Of a DNA stretch of 20,913 nucleotides, positions 16,736 through 20,913 are shown piece by piece. The DNA is from Chara braunii (taxonomy: Eukaryota; Streptophyta; Charophyceae; Charales; Characeae), in contig BFEA01000054.1 in the NCBI GenBank assembly GCA_003427395.1, positions 4,240,518-4,261,430 of the forward strand. The letters are read 5' to 3'. The notes below the pieces were generated by a model. It saw only the letters and a list, made by a program, of their open reading frames with translations. It was not told the DNA's origin and searched no databases. The position numbers were made by a program, and so were the translations under genes. The first letter of the stretch is position 1, and each line of letters starts with the position of its first letter.

Positions 16736-17207
16736 AAAAATTTCTAGTTTCGTCAGTGATTCCTCTAATTTTGAAAGAATCGATTATCTTCTAAATTTTG
16801 ATTCGAGGCTGAAATTCAAGAGGTAGTTTCTATTTTTGGTCGTGTGCAAATCGATGTTCGTAAATCAGAGTCTAGGCTCTGGTCCAAAAAATGACTCTGA
16901 TCCTCTATCGTTTTAAGGACTAAGTCCTGTGAGTGACAATTCTGTGAGTAATAATTTGAGGAGATTGATTCTTACGTAAAAAATTTCTAGTTCCGTCAGT
17001 GATTCCTCTAATTTTGGAAGAATGCATTATCATCTGAATTTTGATTCCAGGCTGAAATTCAAGACGTAGTTTCTATTTTTGGTCATGTGCAAATTGATGT
17101 TCGTAAATCAGAGTCTAGGCTCTGCTCCAAAAAATGACTCCGATCCTCTATCATTTTAAAGACTAAGTCCTGTGAGTAATAAGTTGAGTAGATTGATTCT
17201 TACTTAG
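16736..17207 (+). repeat. ~240-bp tandem duplication
   Basis: Unit 1 is 16736-16978 and unit 2 is 16979-17207. Both start AAAAATTTCTAGTT(T/C)CGTCAGTG and end GATTGATTCTTAC. Unit 2 lacks about 15 bases present near 16932-16946, and the units differ by roughly 6-8% by eye. Unit 1 contains a CAGAGTC/GACTCTG inverted repeat that is weakened in unit 2. No coding capacity. Confidence 0.92.
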
Positions 17208-17220
17208 TAAGTTCTGAATT

Positions 17221-18591
17221 GAATCTGTAATCTGGTTTTGCATAGGTCAAGTGGAAATTTCTTGTTGGTTGTTGGTATATATTCTAGTTTTGATTTTGAT
17301 GTCAAATCGAAGTTTTGAGCCTCAGTTTGTGATTTTTGGGAGTGTGGGGTTATAAGCGTCGGATGGAATACCTCCTTTAGGGTTGGCGCCCCTCTCTGCG
17401 AGGGTTACACAAGGTGGGTGGTGAGACCTTCGAGTGAGTAGAGGTGGTATTGAGGGTTTGTTCTTTCCTGGGCTATGCTGATTTTTGGGTCAAATCAGCA
17501 TGGCGGTTGGGGAGAGAGGACAAGGGGTTGTTGTAAGGTGAGAGTCCCGAGAGGGCTGTCCTGCTGGGAGGGGGTGGGGCAGGGGGAAAGGGGGATCTTT
17601 GGCTCTGCGGGGGCAAACTTTAGGGGGTACTGTATGAGTCTGAGGGAGCAGAAGTGGTGTTGGGGGCTGTTTTGAACTGGGGCAGGGAGGTGAGGGGGCA
17701 CCTTCCCGCGGAGGCAGTAAAATAGACAGGGGTTTGTTTTTCGAGGAGAGGAGGTATCCCTTTGGTCCTTGTAATGCCTTTATATGCAACTGAGACTTCA
17801 TTAGGCGCTGGAGCTTTTGCGGGGAGAGAGAGAGTAGCCCTTCCCTCTCTGTCCCTCTTCCTGTGGGAACACTGCGCGTTGAATTGTTTAATGGATTTTC
17901 TGAACTTTGATTCCCTAATTGGAAATTCTCAAAGGTTTGGTGCTGGTTGCTGGCGGCTGTGGGGGTGGGATGGTGAGAGACGACGCGCTGTGCGGCGAAG
18001 GGGCTAGCTTGTAGAGTTGTAATAAGGTACAGCAGCGGTGGAGATGGTGGCTCCATTGTGGTAAGACTTGCCGGAGTAGGGCTGATAAGCTTTTTTTGTG
18101 GGATAGCAGCGACCAACGGCTGAAGCGGGGTGATTGGACTATAGCTATGGCGTTGATTGGCGGCTTGACCGTTATTTGTCTTAGTCTTGAATGCCGGTAG
18201 TTTGTGAATAGACGAGGCCAGAACGACGCTGGTCGGTGCTGGGGCTTGGTTGCGCTGCCCTGTAACTCGAGCGGTACGGGGGCTTGAGACCTGGTAGAGA
18301 GATCTCGGGGGTTGTCGAGGGTGGAAGGCACTCCAGTGTCTTGAGCGAGCTGGTGCCTAGTCGACGTTGGCCGGAGCCGGGGCAGGTCGCTTTGCCCTGT
18401 GGCCTAGCAGGTGGGTTTTTCTTCTGGGGTGGGTCAAGGCACTCTGTAACCTAGCAGTTGGGGGCGTGAGGCCTGATAGAGATTGGGCATCAGGGTATAG
18501 GGGTGAGGCAGGTAGGGTTGGGCCGCTGAAAGACTCCAAGACAAAGATTTCTTCGGTCTGAATTTTTTTTAGTTTTCTGGAGTAGAGGGCA
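17221..18591. other. unannotated G/T-rich region
   Basis: About 1.4 kb with strong strand asymmetry (G and T on +). A 208-codon minus frame at 17490-18116 is Pro/Ser-rich with no recognisable domain, and composition explains it. A + frame around 17889-17945 (MDFLNFDSLIGNSQRFG) is less biased but has no support. Diverged repeats (GCCCTGT, ACCTAGCAG, TGGGGGC, GGCCTGATAGAGA) recur at about 18250-18300, 18390-18415 and 18430-18485. No gene is assigned. Confidence 0.5.
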
Positions 18592-18706
18592 CAGTGGTCA
18601 TACTTAGCCTAAGCTCTCAACAGGGGAAGGGTTGTTTCGCTTACAGCGTAGGGAACGCCAGTGGTCATACTTAGCCTAGGGATTTCGCTTACAGCGTAGG
18701 GAACGC
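18592..18706 (+). repeat. 67/48-bp tandem repeat
   Basis: Unit 1 (18592-18658) and unit 2 (18659-18706) both run from CAGTGGTCATACTTAGCCTA to TTTCGCTTACAGCGTAGGG. Unit 2 has an internal deletion of about 19 bases. A third partial start (CAGTCAACC) follows. It sits directly upstream of the truncated 5' end of LINE copy D. Confidence 0.92.
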
Positions 18707-18715
18707 CAGTCAACC

Positions 18716-19731
18716 AAGCCTGCACTGGATAAGATGAATCTGGAAAAAAATCAACATACCTCACTTTTTGGGAGAGTCATAATCATTACTAATGCAGTCC
18801 TTGCATCTATTTGGTACAAGTCTGCGTTATGGTCAATCAGTAAGGCATGTACCAAGTCTCTTCATAAATAAGTCTCTGTGTTCTTGTGGAGGGGTAACCA
18901 TGAGCAAGATAAAGTTATTCCAAGGGTAGCTTGACTTTCAATTATTCAACCAAAAGCACGAGGAGGTTTGGGATCCAATGGGTCAAGAAACTGAGTCTTT
19001 CTACGGATAAGCCTTGACAAACCCTGACCCTTGAGCAAATGAGAAGGTTACCCCCTCATCCTCTAAGAATATACACCAACTTACTCGGCTTCAAATATGT
19101 TTTGGAGTATCCCCAGGGCTCATTCTCAATCCAAGGAGGAGAGACTCAAAGGGGTTGCTAGCAGCAATCTCGTTTTGGATAATAAATGGGTGTCTTTGCT
19201 GCGAAATTGGGGACACCTACCATTGCCTAATAGGTCGTTTCCAACTCGCTATGAGGAAGTTTTAAGGTCACCCCTTTAAGAAGTTAATAAGAACCTTTGG
19301 ATTACTGATGACAATGATTGTATTTTCACCAATTCACTTACACCTTGATCCTTATCGGTGAAAAGGGGTGTGATGCATATTAAAGACTTATGGGATACGC
19401 CAAAATGAGATTGGAAATCTGCAGAGCAGCTCAAAAGGGAGCTTAGGTACGCTCGTCATCTCTCTGATTGTCTAGAACAGATAATTTTTCCGATCCCTTT
19501 GGAATCAGTACGCATATAAAGGAAAGGTACTATTTTCCACGGGGGAGATTGGGTAGTGGGTTGTCAACGCAATGAGCACGAAAGGGTGGGTCAAGTTCTT
19601 CTTTGTTTTCGGAAGGGGCTTTAGTCAGTCTTCTAGTGATAAACAGGGGGCATTTCATTTCTATTTCATTAGATGATGAGGTGGTATTTTCCCCTTTTGA
19701 TCGTCTTTATCGAATCAGAGGTCTACATATG

Positions 19732-19772
<41 letters not shown>

Positions 19773-20307
19773 TCCAAGGATCGAGAGTTTTTCATCATGA
19801 ACTCCCTATACCACAACTCCCTCTAGACCTAGAGGCGTGGGTATGGAAGACTAATAAGAGAGGGAGACCACAATTTTTACGTTCTCTCGATCAAGGCAGC
19901 ATACCGATTGTTTAGACCAAAAGTGGTTATTGCTGCTATTTTATAGGAAAGGTGGGTCAGGCAACTCAATCTTGATATGAATCTTTTCAAGCATAATATT
20001 ATTTTTTTCAAAAAACATCAAAAGAAAACCAACCAAATTTGCTTTCATGCAATAACAGATTGTACATTGTTGTCTGCCAACAAATGATTGGCTGATTGAT
20101 TGCTCTACACTAGAGCAAAGGGAGTTGGCATACCCATGGAGTAAGTGTTGCCTCTTGGTGTTTCTGCGTAGGAAGGTCAGAGACGCTATTGAGAATATAT
20201 TCATGCAATGTGCAGGGTCAGTATTGTGGTGGAGACGGTGGGATTGCGTATGGATGGAGGAGCTTAGACTGGCTCTGGATTGGAGGGGAATTCTCTTAGG
20301 TCACTAG
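18716..20307 (+). pseudogene. LINE ORF2 copy D (post-RT to CCHC), heavily decayed
   Basis: It starts after the catalytic RT motifs at KPALDKMN and continues through HTSLFGRVIIITNAVLASIWYKSALW, FLWRGNHEQ and QPKARGGLG. A deletion of about 12 codons relative to copy B follows. It resumes at IQWVKK and then shows LPLPNRSFPTRYEEVL, HIKDLWD, LYRIRGLHM, LPIPQLPLDLEAW, DWLIDCSTLEQ and IENIFMQC. At least five frame changes are needed. In-frame stops include TAA 18869 (Gln in copy B), TGA 18932 and 19015 (both Trp in sister copies), TGA 19346 and 19406 (Trp by alignment or context) and TAA 19517. A 36-base T run interrupts it at 19734-19769. No 3' module or A-tail follows. Confidence 0.85.
19734..19769 (+). 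repeat. poly(T) of 36 inside LINE copy D
   Basis: A pure T36 interrupts the reading frame between LYRIRGLHM and LPIPQLPLDLEAW, which are contiguous apart from about 12 residues in copy B. It was gained after or during insertion of copy D, by homopolymer expansion or a minus-strand A-tail insertion with no visible body. Confidence 0.95.
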
Positions 20308-20913
20308 GATCCCCCTGGAGGGAGATCCCACTACCGATGTATGTGGATTAGTGTTTAAGGTGTGTGACTGTCAGGCATCGTGGATTCGGCAGGAAATCAG
20401 CGGTAGCCTGTTTTTGCGAATTAAGCCTGGGAAAAGGATGTTTTTTTTCCTCTCTCATTGGTAGGTTTTCCTTTTGTTTTTGTTGTCGAGGTCCTGTGGC
20501 TGTCCCAAACGTGCGTGAAATCACAGCCAATTTTTTTGGTTCGTGAAATCACACACGTTTCACTCACGGCGATAGCAAAGGCGAATGGCTTTATCGCTGG
20601 AAATTGATTGTGGTTTGGGAGGTGTTTGGGAGGGTTCGATCCCCTCACCTACAGCAAATGGTGTATGGAGTTACTCTTGCCCTCCTTCGCCAAAGAGAAT
20701 TTCTGTCAGAACAACCGAACAGCGTGCACTGCGGCCTATTTCAAGGAAACCTCAGACTATTGTCAATGAATATGGTCCGTGTGCCCACTCACATGCAGTC
20801 GTCTTGACTNCCACAGCCATGGTCAGTGAATCATACCCTGACATCTGACACCCCGCCTGGAGCAGACACCATCTGTGAGAAGAGCACTTTCTTTTCCTTT
20901 TTCGCAGTTTTTC
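20308..20913. other. unannotated tail of the window, with an N
   Basis: No gene is recognised. It contains a repeated CGTGAAATCACA at about 20513 and 20542 within an AAACGTG/CACGTTT inverted arrangement. A GCGAT-AAAG/CTTTATCGC hairpin lies at 20569-20598, an isolated T-arm-like hairpin at 20630-20646, and an N at 20810 whose flanks do not duplicate each other. Confidence 0.5.
20630..20646 (+). other. tRNA T-arm-like hairpin
   Basis: GAGGG-TTCGATC-CCCTC is a perfect 5-bp stem with a 7-base loop matching the tRNA T-loop and pol III B box (GGTTCGATCCC). No acceptor, D or anticodon arm can be placed around it, so it is at most a relic of a tRNA or tRNA-derived SINE. Confidence 0.35.

Noticed and set aside
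17762-18007. Plus-strand frame containing MDFLNFDSLIGNSQRFG as a possible exon
   Set aside because: Short and with no recognisable family. A GT follows plausibly, but no acceptor or second exon could be matched.
17490-18116. 208-codon minus-strand Pro/Ser-rich frame as a possible host gene
   Set aside because: No domain, biased composition and no supporting splice or start context. The strand asymmetry of the region explains the open frame.
20760-20850. False duplication around the N at 20810, as at 14009
   Set aside because: The two flanks share only a loose GTCARTGAAT resemblance and do not overlap end to end.

Overview
This is eukaryotic nuclear DNA. It is rich in simple repeats and contains no intact gene that I can recognise. 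The coding signal comes from broken copies of one family of non-LTR (LINE, plant L1-like) retrotransposon. They share a reverse transcriptase core, a long linker, a C-terminal CCHC (zf-RVT type) segment and a closing tail of the type NDW-H-DPSF-PP-DFPDPFPP. This protein style, the 3' A-tails and the sequence texture suggest a plant or streptophyte alga. A charophyte such as Chara is my best guess, but that rests on recall of similar proteins and was not searched.

Layout. 1-4229: CA microsatellite, unannotated DNA, a short degenerate telomere-like stretch, a 1.1-kb block that switches from pyrimidine-rich to purine-rich on the + strand (with a roughly 120-base poly(A) and one N), AT-rich GAT-triplet DNA, and a second smaller pyrimidine-to-purine block. 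4230-5640: LINE fragment A (+). 5641-8056: unannotated, with a 136-bp inverted repeat and a TA-rich patch. 8060-8460: LINE fragment X (+), a linker piece lying upstream of an RT core and so out of normal order. 8467-11873: LINE copy B (+), the best preserved: RT motif A through the C-terminus, a 3' UTR and an A-tail. 11905-13794: LINE copy C (+), 5'-truncated, starting just after B's tail, with a 355/361-bp tandem duplication across its C-terminus and 3' UTR. 13815-14140: TA-centred palindromic repeat cluster containing an N. 15180-15320: short LINE RT fragment F (+). 15364-15695: minisatellite bounded by direct repeats. 15755-16705: 5'-truncated LINE copy E (-) with its own 3' UTR duplication and A-tail. 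16736-17207: a separate roughly 240-bp tandem duplication. 17221-18591: G/T-rich unannotated DNA. 18592-18706: tandem repeat. 18716-20307: LINE copy D (+). 20308-20913: unannotated, with an isolated tRNA T-arm-like hairpin and an N.

Two observations stand out. First, copies B, C and E end in the same 3' module: a conserved block of about 45 bases, then a hairpin whose loop core (TGCTCWTAYC) is conserved while its stem differs between copies and stays paired, then poly(A). This looks like an RNA structure kept for recognition by the element's own reverse transcriptase. Second, in copies A, B and D almost every in-frame TGA falls where a homologous copy or the family pattern has tryptophan, and two of these sites are shared between different copies. 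That implies either strongly biased G-to-A decay or a master element that already carried UGA at Trp positions. Several structures around the Ns look partly or wholly like assembly artefacts.
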